A stretch of DNA of 64,000 nt, taken from contig JBBQED010000004.1 of the NCBI GenBank assembly GCA_038320345.1, positions 62,001 to 126,000 on the forward strand, given 5' to 3'. Numbering within the stretch: position 1 is the first letter of the stretch; each line of letters starts with the position of its first letter. Positions 8,323 to 18,143 of this stretch are shown here, one piece after another. Made by a program: the position numbers and the translations under genes. The DNA is from JBBQED01 sp038320345. Its GTDB lineage: Bacteria > Bacteroidota > Bacteroidia > AKYH767-A > OLB10. The notes below the pieces were generated by a model. That model was not told the DNA's origin and did not search any database. It saw only the letters and a program-made list of their open reading frames with translations.

Positions 8323-9038
8323 ACAACTTGTTTTTTATCAGGTGGAAAGATGAGCGACAAAATTAAGTAGAAGATCACTACCAAGGGAGGACCAGCATAG
8401 CGGAATGCAATTAAAAGTAACAATGCTCCGAGGATCAATAAATATTGAGGTCGATTATCATTCCACTTTAATGATTTGAATTTCAATGATATAAATGGGA
8501 TTTCGGCAACTAAAAGAAAAGCTGATAAAGAAGCAATTCCCACTAAAATGAATGGATTCAAGATGAAACTTCCCAAGCCAAAACTATCATGACGGAGGAT
8601 TAAAGGTAAAGCCAGGATCATAAAGGTATTAGTAGGCGTATTTAATCCGATAAAATAAGTAGTCTGGCGAGGGTCGATATTGAATTTTGCCAGTCGTAAA
8701 CAGGAAAAAAGCGTGACAATAAACATATAGTATTTAAGCACTGAAAACAAAAGACGACTTTCAAAAGTGGCGAAATAACTACTCTGCAACATAAGATTGA
8801 AGAGGATTACACCGGGCACTACGCCAAAAGTCACCATATCCGCCAGAGAGTCGAGTTGTTTACCGAGTTCTGAATGTGCATTCATCATTCTCGCTACAAA
8901 ACCATCCAAAAAATCGAGGATTCCAGCTATGACCACGAGTATTGCGGCATGATCTATCCTACCATGGAAAACACTTACCAATGCTATACATCCGCAAAGC
9001 AGATTCAGCAGAGTCATGATATTAGGTAATTGCTTCAT
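8319..9038 (-). CDS. pssA: CDP-diacylglycerol-serine O-phosphatidyltransferase
   Basis: 239 aa integral membrane enzyme making phosphatidylserine, the precursor of phosphatidylethanolamine. The CDP-alcohol phosphatidyltransferase motif DG-AR-G-D-D is complete: DFLDGFVARMMNAHSELGKQ followed by LDSLADMVTFG. About seven hydrophobic segments can be counted. MKQLPNIMTLLNLLCGCIAL is a typical start for the Gram-positive/Bacteroidota type II enzyme. It heads a two-gene operon with purS. An exact -7 box ends 4 nt before the start codon. Confidence 0.95.
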   Translation of the reverse strand: MKQLPNIMTLLNLLCGCIALVSVFHGRIDHAAILVVIAGILDFLDGFVARMMNAHSELGKQLDSLADMVTFGVVPGVILFNLMLQSSYFATFESRLLFSVLKYYMFIVTLFSCLRLAKFNIDPRQTTYFIGLNTPTNTFMILALPLILRHDSFGLGSFILNPFILVGIASLSAFLLVAEIPFISLKFKSLKWNDNRPQYLLILGALLLLIAFRYAGPPLVVIFYLILSLIFPPDKKQVV

Positions 9039-9042
9039 TCGG

Positions 9043-9050
9043 CAAATTTA
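9043..9050 (-). promoter_or_regulatory. -7 box (TAAATTTG) 4 nt before the pssA start
   Basis: On the minus strand TAAATTTG is followed by CCGA and the ATG at 9038. The exact consensus is this close to the start in several genes here, implying a leaderless message. No good -33 element is visible. Confidence 0.45.
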
Positions 9051-9190
9051 ACCGGATCCCTGATTCTTCGTGAATTCCTCAAAGATATTTAACCTGGATA
9101 GGCTCTTAAATTTCGGGTTTACCAACAAATTGACACTTCCAGTTGTTAATTGAATTGAAATTCTATGACGATCATTGATTTAATGTTACT

Positions 9191-9198
9191 TAACTTTG
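9191..9198 (+). promoter_or_regulatory. candidate -7 box (TAACTTTG) for porV
   Basis: Exact TAnnTTTG match about 100 nt before the porV start; the spacing would give a leader of roughly 95 nt. No TTG at the ideal -33 spacing. Confidence 0.35.
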
Positions 9199-9297
9199 GA
9201 TTTCTAGAACCTTAGAGGCTGTTTAAGAGTATATATTACATTGAAAAAAATACTTTTTGCCCTTAAAAATCGTTCTGGGTATTCAACAACCTGAAAT

Positions 9298-10395
9298 ATG
9301 CACCTTAACCGATTACTCACCATTCTTTCAGCAGCCTTTCTACTCCCTGTTTGTCTGCAAGCACAAACATCAACACCGAAATATAGCAATGAATTTCTTG
9401 CGATTGGTGTAGGAGCTAGAGGTCTCGGACTTAGCGGAGCCATTTCTGCTAGCACCGACGATGCAACTGCCGGTTATTGGAATCCCGCTGGGCTTACTCG
9501 CGTTAAAGGAAACATACAGATTGCAGCTATGCACAGTGAGTACTTTGCAGGAATTGCGAAATATGATTATGGCTCCATTGCAGCTCCCATCGATGCAACT
9601 AGAACAGTTGCTTTTTCTGTAATTCGTTTTGCGATAGATGATATCATTGACTCTACGGACTTGATCGATAAAGATGGTAATATTGATTATGATCGATTGA
9701 AATCATTTTCTGCCGCTGATTATGCTTTCTTGTTTTCTTATGCTCAGAAAATGAAAATTGAAGGTTTACGGCTAGGCGGTAACGTTAAGGTTGTTCATCG
9801 TAAAGTTGGTGATTTTGCCAAAGCGTGGGGATTTGGTATAGATGTCGGCGCGCAATATGATTACAAAAAGTGGCAGTTCGCAGCAGTAGGAAAAGATATC
9901 ACCTCCACCTTCAATGCATGGAGTTATAATACTTCTAATTTGGAAGAAGTTTTTAATCAAACTGGAAATGAAATTCCTGAAAATGGTCTCGAGATTACTT
10001 TACCACGACTAGTTTTAGGAACAGCATACAAAACCAATATCACCAAAAAAATTACGGTGATGCCTTCTATGGATCTGGATGTAACTTTTGATGGGAAAAG
10101 AAATGTACCTATCAAGAGTGATCCAATCAGCATCGATCCCAAATTCGGATTAGAGTTTGCCTATGAAGATTTTATTTATCTCCGCGCAGGACTTGGAAAT
10201 ATTCAGACTGTAAAAAATACGGATCTCTCCACTTCCACCACTGTTCAACCCAATATGGGTGTTGGTCTTCGATTGAAAAATGTTACCATTGATTATGCCC
10301 TGACCAACATCGGTAACAGTGCTCAAACCTTGTACTCTAATGTATTCTCCTTGCGCCTGAATATCTTCAGACAGAAACCGCAGGCTGCAAAATAA
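9298..10395 (+). CDS. porV: T9SS outer-membrane shuttle protein PorV (LptO)
   Basis: 365 aa FadL-like outer-membrane beta-barrel. PorV collects T9SS cargo by its C-terminal domain from the translocon and hands it to the PorU/PorZ attachment complex. Signal peptide MHLNRLLTILSAAFLLPVCLQA. The PorV/PorQ family signature follows: EFLAIGVGARGLGLSGA and ATAGYWNPAGLTRV at about residues 30-70. Alternating amphipathic strands run to a C-terminus VFSLRLNIFR typical of barrels. Only 25 nt separate it from the C25 peptidase gene, so the two are probably cotranscribed, recalling porU-porV neighbours in other Bacteroidota although the order here is reversed. PorQ is the main alternative; the C25 neighbour favours PorV. 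Confidence 0.86.
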   Translation: MHLNRLLTILSAAFLLPVCLQAQTSTPKYSNEFLAIGVGARGLGLSGAISASTDDATAGYWNPAGLTRVKGNIQIAAMHSEYFAGIAKYDYGSIAAPIDATRTVAFSVIRFAIDDIIDSTDLIDKDGNIDYDRLKSFSAADYAFLFSYAQKMKIEGLRLGGNVKVVHRKVGDFAKAWGFGIDVGAQYDYKKWQFAAVGKDITSTFNAWSYNTSNLEEVFNQTGNEIPENGLEITLPRLVLGTAYKTNITKKITVMPSMDLDVTFDGKRNVPIKSDPISIDPKFGLEFAYEDFIYLRAGLGNIQTVKNTDLSTSTTVQPNMGVGLRLKNVTIDYALTNIGNSAQTLYSNVFSLRLNIFRQKPQAAK

Positions 10396-10420
10396 ATATC
10401 AACTGAATACACATTTACCT

Positions 10421-13400
10421 ATGCGTAAACTTTACTTTATACTGCTCATCTGTTTTACCTTTCCACTTTTAGTTGCGGGTCAGTCCTACAACAATGAATG
10501 GATTCCGTTTGTAAGCGGACAGCCCTATTCAGCACAGCAATATTTTCGCGTAAGTGTATGGAAAGAAGGAATCTATAGAATTACTTATAATGACCTTCTT
10601 CTCAATGGCGTTAATCCATCCAACTGGTTTAATCCAGAACGCTATCAGCTTTTTGGAAATGGAAAAGAGCAATTTATTAAAGTAGTAGATGGAAATACTC
10701 AAAATGTTTTTGAGCCCGGTGATTATATAGAATTTTATGCAAAAGGAACTGATGGCAAATTAGATGGTCAACTGTACGACACTATTACCAGTCAGCCAGA
10801 TCCTGGTTATAGTTTATTCAATGATACAGCCTCTTATTTTCTGACATACAATATTTATTCAACTACGAATAAAAGAATGATTGTTGAAACGGATATCAAT
10901 TTCAGCGGGTACACGCCGGAATCTAGTTTCATCCACGATGAATATCAAGGCTTTCATGGTTCTTATAATATTGGTTACAGAGATCAATTTGGAATTGCAG
11001 ATAATTCCTATACCGCAGGTGAAGGATCTTATATCGATAAAGTTTCTTACGGAAACTCCGCAACAGCAGCCTTCACAATTTCGAAGTTTATTGCAGGAGG
11101 CGCCTCGCCAGAAATTAACCTGAACGTTATGGGGCAAAATGCTAATTCTCATCCTTTCGAAATTAAAGGTGGAGGTAGCACATTACTCAATTCCATTTTC
11201 TACGGATACACATTAGAGTTTCATAAGTTCAATCCTACCAACCTTCCGGCAAGTGGAAATTATAATGTACAGTTGTTTCCATTACAAGATGTAAATAATC
11301 AGTACAACGAAAATTACATGCAGTGGAGTTTTGTAAAGATGAGATATCCGCGCAGTTGTGATTTTAACGGAGAAGGTTTTCCTCAATACTTGAATATAAA
11401 TGCTGCCACTCCAAAAGCTTATCTTGAACTTCCAAATGTAAGTGCCGCAAATCCTTTATTTTATATTGTTGGATCCGATACTGTTCGACAAATCACGCTC
11501 AATAATAACGGAACTACGGTACGTTGTTTAGTTCCAGTGAATGGTGCAGAACAACGGTGTATGTTATTAGATGCCTCGCAATTGTATAGTGCCACAGGAA
11601 ACCTAATCATCAAAGCAGTAAATACCGATCCTGATCCTTCTAAATTTTCACGTTTCAATAATTTCTTAGTGAGTGGCGCGAATGCAGATTTTCTGATGAT
11701 TTCAAATAAAGCTATTTGGTCGGGAGCATTGGATTATTATAATTACAGAGCTAATTCAGGACATACTCCATTGTTGGTGGATATTGATGAACTCTATGAT
11801 CAATTTGCGTGGGGAATAGAAAAACATCCTCTTGCGATCCGCAATTTTGCAGACTACATGATTGACAATATTAATCCCGGACCTAAATTTTTATTAATGC
11901 TTGGGAAGTCGGTTGTTTCTATGGATGCACGAAGTGGATCTGCTTATGCAAAAAATTTAGTTCCCACATTCGGAGAGCCTGCTTCAGATGCAATGATAAC
12001 TGCACGTTTAAATTCGAATGCGTTTAAACCTGAACTCGCAACAGGAAGAATTTCAGCAGCCAATAATGCAGATGTAACGGCATATCTCAATAAGCTAATA
12101 GCATTTGAAAATAATCAACTTCAACCTCCTGCTCCATGGATGAAAAATGTTTTGCATTTTGGTGGAGGTACTGATATCACCGAACAACAATCACTGGCAA
12201 ATAAACTTAATGTCTATAAACAAATTGTAGAAGACACTTTGTTTGGTGGTGTGGTTACTACTTTTTTGAAAAGCTCTACCGATCCGATTCAAATTAATCT
12301 GAGTCAGTTTTTGCAAGCTAAGATTGACAGCGGATGTAGTATGATGACTTTCTACGGTCATGCAGCAGGAACATCATTTGATATCGCTACCGATCAACCG
12401 GAGAATTATAATAACAAAGACCGTTATCCGGTGCTTCTTGCAAATTCTTGTTATGTGGGCGATATTCATAGCACTGGAAGATTGCTGAATGAAAGATTTG
12501 TACTTACTCCCGATAAAGGTGCCATTGCTTTTATTGCAGTTCCGGATAAAGGAATCGAAAATGAACTTGATGCTTATTCGTTGCAATTTCATCAACTGCT
12601 CTTTAAATCACTTTATGGAAAGTCGGTTGCCGAATGTATGAAAGCAACGGTAGATTCAGTTATTACTATAAGTCCCTATTTTAAAAATGTGTGTATGAAC
12701 ATGACTTTACATGGTGATCCAGCACTCATCATGAATAGTTATGCATTGCCTGATTATGCAATCACAGATCCAAATATTTTCTTCGAGCCTAAAGTGGTAA
12801 CTAGTGAACTAGATTCATTCACTGTAAAAATTGCTATCGCCAATCTTGGAAAAAATACGAGTGAGTCGATGCATGTTTTACTCGCGAGAACATATCCCGG
12901 ACAAACAACTTCGAAAGACACTATCTTCCAAGTTCCTTACATCACAAATCAAGACACCTTTGCAATAAAATTGCCCGTTGATATTTCAAAAGGTGCTGGA
13001 TTTAATTTTTTCCGGGTAACGGTAAACGTATTAAATGAAGTAACAGAATCAAATCCGGTAAGTAATAATACGGCCTCTGCTACCTTACAAATAAATTCTA
13101 CTGATATTGATCCTGTCTATCCTCAAGAATTTGCTATTATTCCGGATGCACAACCTACACTAAAAGCCACTACTGCTGATCTCTTTGCAAAAGCAAAGAA
13201 CTACCGTTTTGAACTCGACACTACCCCATTTTTTAATAGTCCATCATTACAAACCTCAACAATCCAAAATGCATTTGGAATTATAAGCTGGCAAGTAAAT
13301 TCAACCCTTGATTCCAACCGAGCTTATTACTGGCGTGTTGCCAATGATTCAATTCTGAGTGCAGACACAAGTATCTCCAAAAGATTCCAGTGGAAGGTTA

Positions 13401-15451
13401 GTTCCTTTCTTTATAAACCCAATACTACGGGATGGTCACAGTCGCATTGGTATCAGTTTAAAGGTACTGAACTCGCAAATATGATCCGAGTGGATTCTAC
13501 TAGGATGTATAAATTTGTGCAGTCGCAATATGCTTTAGTAATGACGCATATCGGGTACAATCCTTCGTATGATATCAATGGTGTAAATAAAGATTATGGT
13601 GGTTGTACCGGTGCCCAACAGATTGGCGTTGCAATACTTGATTCCATCGATTTTGAAAATCCTTGGGAAGCAGATAGCTGTGTCCGCTTTTTTGGAAACT
13701 ATAACTATTACAATTGCAATACTGGAGCCGGTTGTGCAACGAGAACTAGACCTGATCGCTATTTCCTTTTTGATACGAGTCCTGCAGGACAAGCAAGTTT
13801 GAATAACTTAATTAGTTCGCAAATACCTTTAAACAACTATGTACTTGCGTGGAATGTTTGGCCCACATCTTTCTCCACCAACCCTGGCATTGTCAATACT
13901 TTTGTTTCAAAAGGTGTAATTCAGATGGGAGGTATTGCCGACAATGAGAAATTCATGCTCTTCTATAAAAATGGTGATCCATCGACTGTAATTTTTCAGA
14001 AAGGTGTGTTTCCTGATAGTACGCTACGAATTAATTACAGCTTGACACGTGACTGGGATAAAGGCTATATGAGTTCTACCAAAGCTGGCCCTGCATTACA
14101 GTGGACTTCGGCACATTGGGCGTACAATTCAACAGAGCCTTTCAATTCTCCTGATAGCATTAGTTTGCAGATTATCGGAATTACAAAGGGAGGCACTGAA
14201 ACAATTTTGGTGGACAGTATTGCAGCAACAAATACTGATTTTGCATTGAGTAGTATTGATGCTAAAATTTATCCTTATCTGAAATTCAGAGCCTACAAAC
14301 AAGATTCACAATTCAGAACACCACCTCAGATTAACCGCTGGCAAATTTATTACGAACCCGTTCCTGAAGGTGCACTAAACACTGCATATTATAGTTTTTA
14401 CAAAGACAGTATTCAGGAAGGTGATTTTGTAAAAATTGATATGGCCTTTAGTAATATCAGCAATGTTGGTATGGATACGCTCCTCGTTGATTATTATTTG
14501 TTCGATAGCAATAATAACCGACATAACTTAGGTTCGGTAAGGCAACGCCGTGATCTCCCTGCTGGAGATACCATCATGACGCATTTCAATTTCTCCACTA
14601 GAAATTTAGTAGGAACCAATGTGCTTTGGATTGAAGCCAATCCAAATTTTGATCAACCGGAACAATACCACTTTAACAATACTGCAAGCCTACGATTTAA
14701 TGTTACTAAAGATATTACCAATCCATTACTCGATGTAACCTTTGACGGAACACATATTCTTAATGGAGATTTGATTTCTGCAAAACCAGTTATTCAAATT
14801 AAATTGCTGGATGAAAATAAATTCATTGCATTAAATGACACTTCTAATTTCAGGATTTCACTTAAGACCCCAAGTGGACAAGTACGCTATTTAAATTTCG
14901 AGCCATCCATCGGTGCAAATACAAGTGCTGAGTTATTAAAATGGCAGCCCGCAGCTTTACCTAAAAATAGTTTTATCATTACTTATTCTCCGAACTTTGC
15001 TGAAGATGGAATCTATGAATTAACAGCGCAAGCGACAGATGAAAGTGGAAATATCAGCGGTAATGTTCAATACCGTATCCAGTTTGAAATCGTTAATAAA
15101 AGCACCATTACTTCTGTAGTAAATTATCCAAATCCATTCTCTACTTCCACCCGATTTGTGTTCGTCTTAACAGGCTCTGAGATCCCCACCGATTTCAAAG
15201 TACAGATCATGACTGTGACTGGAAAAATCGTTCGTGAAATAACCCGCGATGAGATTGGAGCTATCCATATTGGAAGAAATATTACCGAATATGCATGGAA
15301 TGGAAAAGATGAATTCGGAGATCAGCTTGCTAATGGAGTTTATATTTATCGTGTAGTCACCTCACTCAATGGAGCGAATATCGATAAACGTGAAACAGAA
15401 GCCGATAAATATTTCAAGAAAGGCTGGGGTAAGATGTATCTCTTGCGATAA
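10421..15451 (+). CDS. giant gingipain-like C25 cysteine peptidase (PorU-related)
   Basis: 1676 aa. A signal peptide ends near VAGQ. A PorU-like N-terminal beta domain follows (VSVWKEGIYRITYNDLLLNG, YQLFGNGKEQF). The C25 catalytic domain spans about residues 423-760, with the dyad His647 in FYGHAAGT and Cys677 in LANSCYVG. A CARDB-like domain follows (about 785-890), then further Ig/FN3-like and unassigned segments. A FlgD-like/CTD region begins near 1565 (VVNYPNPFS, ITEYAWNGKDEFGD, LANGVYIYRV). PorU cleaves T9SS sorting domains and attaches cargo to A-LPS. The porV neighbour supports a PorU-type role, but the protein is several hundred residues longer than characterised PorU and could be a separate surface protease. 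Both catalytic residues are intact. Confidence 0.85.
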   Translation: MRKLYFILLICFTFPLLVAGQSYNNEWIPFVSGQPYSAQQYFRVSVWKEGIYRITYNDLLLNGVNPSNWFNPERYQLFGNGKEQFIKVVDGNTQNVFEPGDYIEFYAKGTDGKLDGQLYDTITSQPDPGYSLFNDTASYFLTYNIYSTTNKRMIVETDINFSGYTPESSFIHDEYQGFHGSYNIGYRDQFGIADNSYTAGEGSYIDKVSYGNSATAAFTISKFIAGGASPEINLNVMGQNANSHPFEIKGGGSTLLNSIFYGYTLEFHKFNPTNLPASGNYNVQLFPLQDVNNQYNENYMQWSFVKMRYPRSCDFNGEGFPQYLNINAATPKAYLELPNVSAANPLFYIVGSDTVRQITLNNNGTTVRCLVPVNGAEQRCMLLDASQLYSATGNLIIKAVNTDPDPSKFSRFNNFLVSGANADFLMISNKAIWSGALDYYNYRANSGHTPLLVDIDELYDQFAWGIEKHPLAIRNFADYMIDNINPGPKFLLMLGKSVVSMDARSGSAYAKNLVPTFGEPASDAMITARLNSNAFKPELATGRISAANNADVTAYLNKLIAFENNQLQPPAPWMKNVLHFGGGTDITEQQSLANKLNVYKQIVEDTLFGGVVTTFLKSSTDPIQINLSQFLQAKIDSGCSMMTFYGHAAGTSFDIATDQPENYNNKDRYPVLLANSCYVGDIHSTGRLLNERFVLTPDKGAIAFIAVPDKGIENELDAYSLQFHQLLFKSLYGKSVAECMKATVDSVITISPYFKNVCMNMTLHGDPALIMNSYALPDYAITDPNIFFEPKVVTSELDSFTVKIAIANLGKNTSESMHVLLARTYPGQTTSKDTIFQVPYITNQDTFAIKLPVDISKGAGFNFFRVTVNVLNEVTESNPVSNNTASATLQINSTDIDPVYPQEFAIIPDAQPTLKATTADLFAKAKNYRFELDTTPFFNSPSLQTSTIQNAFGIISWQVNSTLDSNRAYYWRVANDSILSADTSISKRFQWKVSSFLYKPNTTGWSQSHWYQFKGTELANMIRVDSTRMYKFVQSQYALVMTHIGYNPSYDINGVNKDYGGCTGAQQIGVAILDSIDFENPWEADSCVRFFGNYNYYNCNTGAGCATRTRPDRYFLFDTSPAGQASLNNLISSQIPLNNYVLAWNVWPTSFSTNPGIVNTFVSKGVIQMGGIADNEKFMLFYKNGDPSTVIFQKGVFPDSTLRINYSLTRDWDKGYMSSTKAGPALQWTSAHWAYNSTEPFNSPDSISLQIIGITKGGTETILVDSIAATNTDFALSSIDAKIYPYLKFRAYKQDSQFRTPPQINRWQIYYEPVPEGALNTAYYSFYKDSIQEGDFVKIDMAFSNISNVGMDTLLVDYYLFDSNNNRHNLGSVRQRRDLPAGDTIMTHFNFSTRNLVGTNVLWIEANPNFDQPEQYHFNNTASLRFNVTKDITNPLLDVTFDGTHILNGDLISAKPVIQIKLLDENKFIALNDTSNFRISLKTPSGQVRYLNFEPSIGANTSAELLKWQPAALPKNSFIITYSPNFAEDGIYELTAQATDESGNISGNVQYRIQFEIVNKSTITSVVNYPNPFSTSTRFVFVLTGSEIPTDFKVQIMTVTGKIVREITRDEIGAIHIGRNITEYAWNGKDEFGDQLANGVYIYRVVTSLNGANIDKRETEADKYFKKGWGKMYLLR

Positions 15452-15455
15452 TTAT

Positions 15456-16520
15456 TTATCGATCACCATGTAGTTTTGAAAATGCTAATGGCTTTTCATT
15501 GATCTCATCAAATTCCTGACGTTTCAGGAAAATATCACAAGCCAGATAAATAGCCTGACGGAAAGATTCTTCGTTAGCAATTCCTTTTCCAGCAATATCA
15601 TACGCAGTTCCATGGTCCGGCGATGTTCTCACAAACGGTAATCCCGCCGTGAAATTCACACCACTATCAAAGGCAAGTGTCTTGAAAGGAATCAATCCTT
15701 GATCATGATACATCGCAAGTACTGCATCGAATTTATGGTATAATCCTGAACCAAACATTCCATCGGCAGAATACGGTCCATAAGCCATAATTCCTTTGTC
15801 GTTGGCTTCTTTCAATGCAGGTGCAATAATCTCGAGGTCTTCGTTTCCAATAACTCCATGATCTCCTGCATGTGGATTTAACCCTAACACTGCTATGCGT
15901 GGTTTACGCACGCCGAAATCACGTTTAAGAGAACGATGCATCACTTGAAGCTTGCGCAAAATATTTTCTTTGGTAATCAACGATGCAATTTTTGAAACCG
16001 GAACATGCTCCGTTACCAATGCAACGCGCAATCCATCTGCAATCAAAAACATGAGATGATCCTCAACATTAAAAGATTTCGCCAGATATCCAGTATGACC
16101 AGTAAATTCTTCTCCCTCCACTTGAATCGAATGCTTATCGATTGGCGCGGTCACCAGCACATCAATATTTCCAGCTATCAGATCAGTAATTGTATCTTGT
16201 AAAGCTTTCAACGCATAAGAACCAGTTAACGTTGACGGCTTACCGATCTCTATCTTTATTTCTTCTTCCCAGCTATTAATAAGATTCAATTTTCGAGGAA
16301 TAACTTCCTTAATATTTCGAACCGTATTATAGGTAAATTCCTGAATGTTGAGTGCCTTGCGATGAAATGAAATCGCTTTTCCGGATCCATAAATTACAGG
16401 AGTACAAACCTGCATCATTCGGGTATCCATGAATGTTTTAATAATGACTTCTGGACCTATTCCACTTACATCTCCAATACTAATTCCTACTTTTATTCTT
16501 CCTTCTTGATCGTGACTCAT
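15456..16520 (-). CDS. pdxA: 4-hydroxythreonine-4-phosphate dehydrogenase
   Basis: 354 aa from the ATG at 16520 (open to an in-frame ATG at 16544). It oxidises 4-phospho-hydroxy-L-threonine with NAD in the DXP-dependent route to pyridoxal phosphate. Seen: RIKVGISIGDVSGIGPEVI, the metal and substrate histidine segments FTGHTGYLAK and LNPHAGDHGVIG, AMYHDQGLIPFK, and the C-terminal VRTSPDHGTAYDIAGKG. The length is close to the family norm. It follows pepA on the same strand with a short gap, so the two may be one transcript, and it meets the C25 peptidase gene tail to tail with 4 nt between. No pdxJ is visible. Confidence 0.95.
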   Translation of the reverse strand: MSHDQEGRIKVGISIGDVSGIGPEVIIKTFMDTRMMQVCTPVIYGSGKAISFHRKALNIQEFTYNTVRNIKEVIPRKLNLINSWEEEIKIEIGKPSTLTGSYALKALQDTITDLIAGNIDVLVTAPIDKHSIQVEGEEFTGHTGYLAKSFNVEDHLMFLIADGLRVALVTEHVPVSKIASLITKENILRKLQVMHRSLKRDFGVRKPRIAVLGLNPHAGDHGVIGNEDLEIIAPALKEANDKGIMAYGPYSADGMFGSGLYHKFDAVLAMYHDQGLIPFKTLAFDSGVNFTAGLPFVRTSPDHGTAYDIAGKGIANEESFRQAIYLACDIFLKRQEFDEINEKPLAFSKLHGDR

Positions 16521-16575
16521 AGTATATATTTCTGAACTGAACACAGCATTTCGACGCTGTAACCAAGTACTATTT

Positions 16576-18015
16576 TTATTTCGAGCGTTTACTTAAAAAA
16601 TCGAACATGAGACGAACACCTACTCCAGTTCCATTTTTTCCTCTATAACTATCATTGCTTTTAGTGAATGCAGGACCTGCAATATCAAAATGCATATAGG
16701 GGTAATCCACAAATTGAGCAAGGAATCTTCCAGCTGTAATTGCACCACCACTAGCACCGCCAACATTTTTAATATCGGCAATATCGGATTTAATCATCTC
16801 ATCATACTCTTCCCAAAAAGGAAATTCTGCTAGTCGCTCGAAAACATTTTCGCCTGAAGCATGCAATTCTTTTCTGGTACTTTCTTCGAGTTTACCCATG
16901 CATACGATTCCGTAAGGACCGATCGCTGCAGAAGCTGCACCTGTAAGTGTAGAAAATTCCATCACTAGTTCTGGAGAATATTTTTTGGCATAATGCAAGG
17001 CATCCGCCAGAATAAGGCGACCTTCAGCATCCGTATTTAAAACTTCAACGGTCTTACCACTCATCATCGTGATTACATCTCCCGGAACATAAGCATTGCC
17101 ATCCGGACGATTATCTGTTGCTGGAACAAGTCCGATCACATGCACATTCAATTTGGCTTTTGCAATTGCAAACAATGTTGCACCCACAACAGCTCCTCCC
17201 GCCATATCACATTTCATATAGTCCATTGAATTCGCTGTGGGCTTCAAGCTCATTCCACCAGTATCATACACCACTCCTTTTCCAACTAGAATAATCGGCT
17301 TTTTATTGACCGCTTTTTTAGGCTTATACTCCATTACTGTAAATGTTGGAGGGTCGATACTACCTTGATTCACAGCAAGTAAACCACCCATTTTCAACTG
17401 ACGGATCTTCACTTTATTAAATACTTCAACTTTAAAACCGGCCTCTTTACCAAGTGCTTTAAACTGATTTCCAAGTTCAGTGGCAGTTAAGAAAGATTGC
17501 GGTTCATTCACCAGATCTCTTGCTATACAAGTTGCTTTAACAGCAATTGAAAGTACTGCTACTTCCTTGTCTGTTAACCCCTTACCAACTAAGCTAATTT
17601 CCTTTAAGGTCGATTGCTCGGTTTTTTTAGCGGAGCGATATTTTAAAAACTGATAATTCCCCAGTGCCATACCTTCTGCACAAGCCAAGAGCAATTCAGT
17701 ACTCCCTTTAGTACTGATTACTACAGCAGTATGCTTTGCAGCTTGAATCCTACTGCAGAGCGCAGCCCCAGTTTTTCTAGCAATTTCAAGTCGATGAGCC
17801 TGCGATTTTTTGGTTTCATCGAGGATTTGCAGATAAACCATTCGATTATACTGATTAACAAGGATCAGCTTCTTGCTTGCTGCACGCTCCTTTTTGATAA
17901 ATTTTTGCTCGTCCGCTGAGAACACTTCAGAAGGGATGTGTGAGTCTTGTTCAGCTAAGATAACCAGGTGGTCATCTTTACGTGCCGCTGACAGGCGTTT
18001 CATGGAGATTTGCAT
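16576..18015 (-). CDS. pepA: leucyl aminopeptidase, M17 family
   Basis: About 479 aa from the ATG at 18015. The frame stays open to 18069, so ATGs at 18039 and 18069 are alternatives; MQISMKRLSAARKDDHLVIL resembles family starts best. This two-metal cytosolic peptidase removes N-terminal residues. The C-terminal catalytic domain has all metal ligands: Lys and Asp in VGKGVVYDTGG (residues 246 and 251), Asp270 in KCDMAGG, and Asp329 and Glu331 in NTDAEGRLILADAL, with the arginine of that motif. The N-terminal macro-like domain is present but short. It precedes pdxA on the minus strand and is divergent from mqnC. Confidence 0.93.
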   Translation of the reverse strand: MQISMKRLSAARKDDHLVILAEQDSHIPSEVFSADEQKFIKKERAASKKLILVNQYNRMVYLQILDETKKSQAHRLEIARKTGAALCSRIQAAKHTAVVISTKGSTELLLACAEGMALGNYQFLKYRSAKKTEQSTLKEISLVGKGLTDKEVAVLSIAVKATCIARDLVNEPQSFLTATELGNQFKALGKEAGFKVEVFNKVKIRQLKMGGLLAVNQGSIDPPTFTVMEYKPKKAVNKKPIILVGKGVVYDTGGMSLKPTANSMDYMKCDMAGGAVVGATLFAIAKAKLNVHVIGLVPATDNRPDGNAYVPGDVITMMSGKTVEVLNTDAEGRLILADALHYAKKYSPELVMEFSTLTGAASAAIGPYGIVCMGKLEESTRKELHASGENVFERLAEFPFWEEYDEMIKSDIADIKNVGGASGGAITAGRFLAQFVDYPYMHFDIAGPAFTKSNDSYRGKNGTGVGVRLMFDFLSKRSK

Positions 18016-18143
18016 CAGAACTGTTAACTTTGAGGGCATGAAGTTAAGGAAAGCCAATCTCTTCATCAAATCGGAGCCTTTTCATTAAACTTTATGGCTC
18101 ATTTCCGGTTTTATGAGAAATAGTTTTCGACCTTGTTAAAAAT

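Noticed and set aside
18038..18088. Short plus-strand frame after a TAACTTTG box at 18025-18032
   Set aside because: Only 16 codons, antisense to the pepA 5' end, with no support beyond the box.
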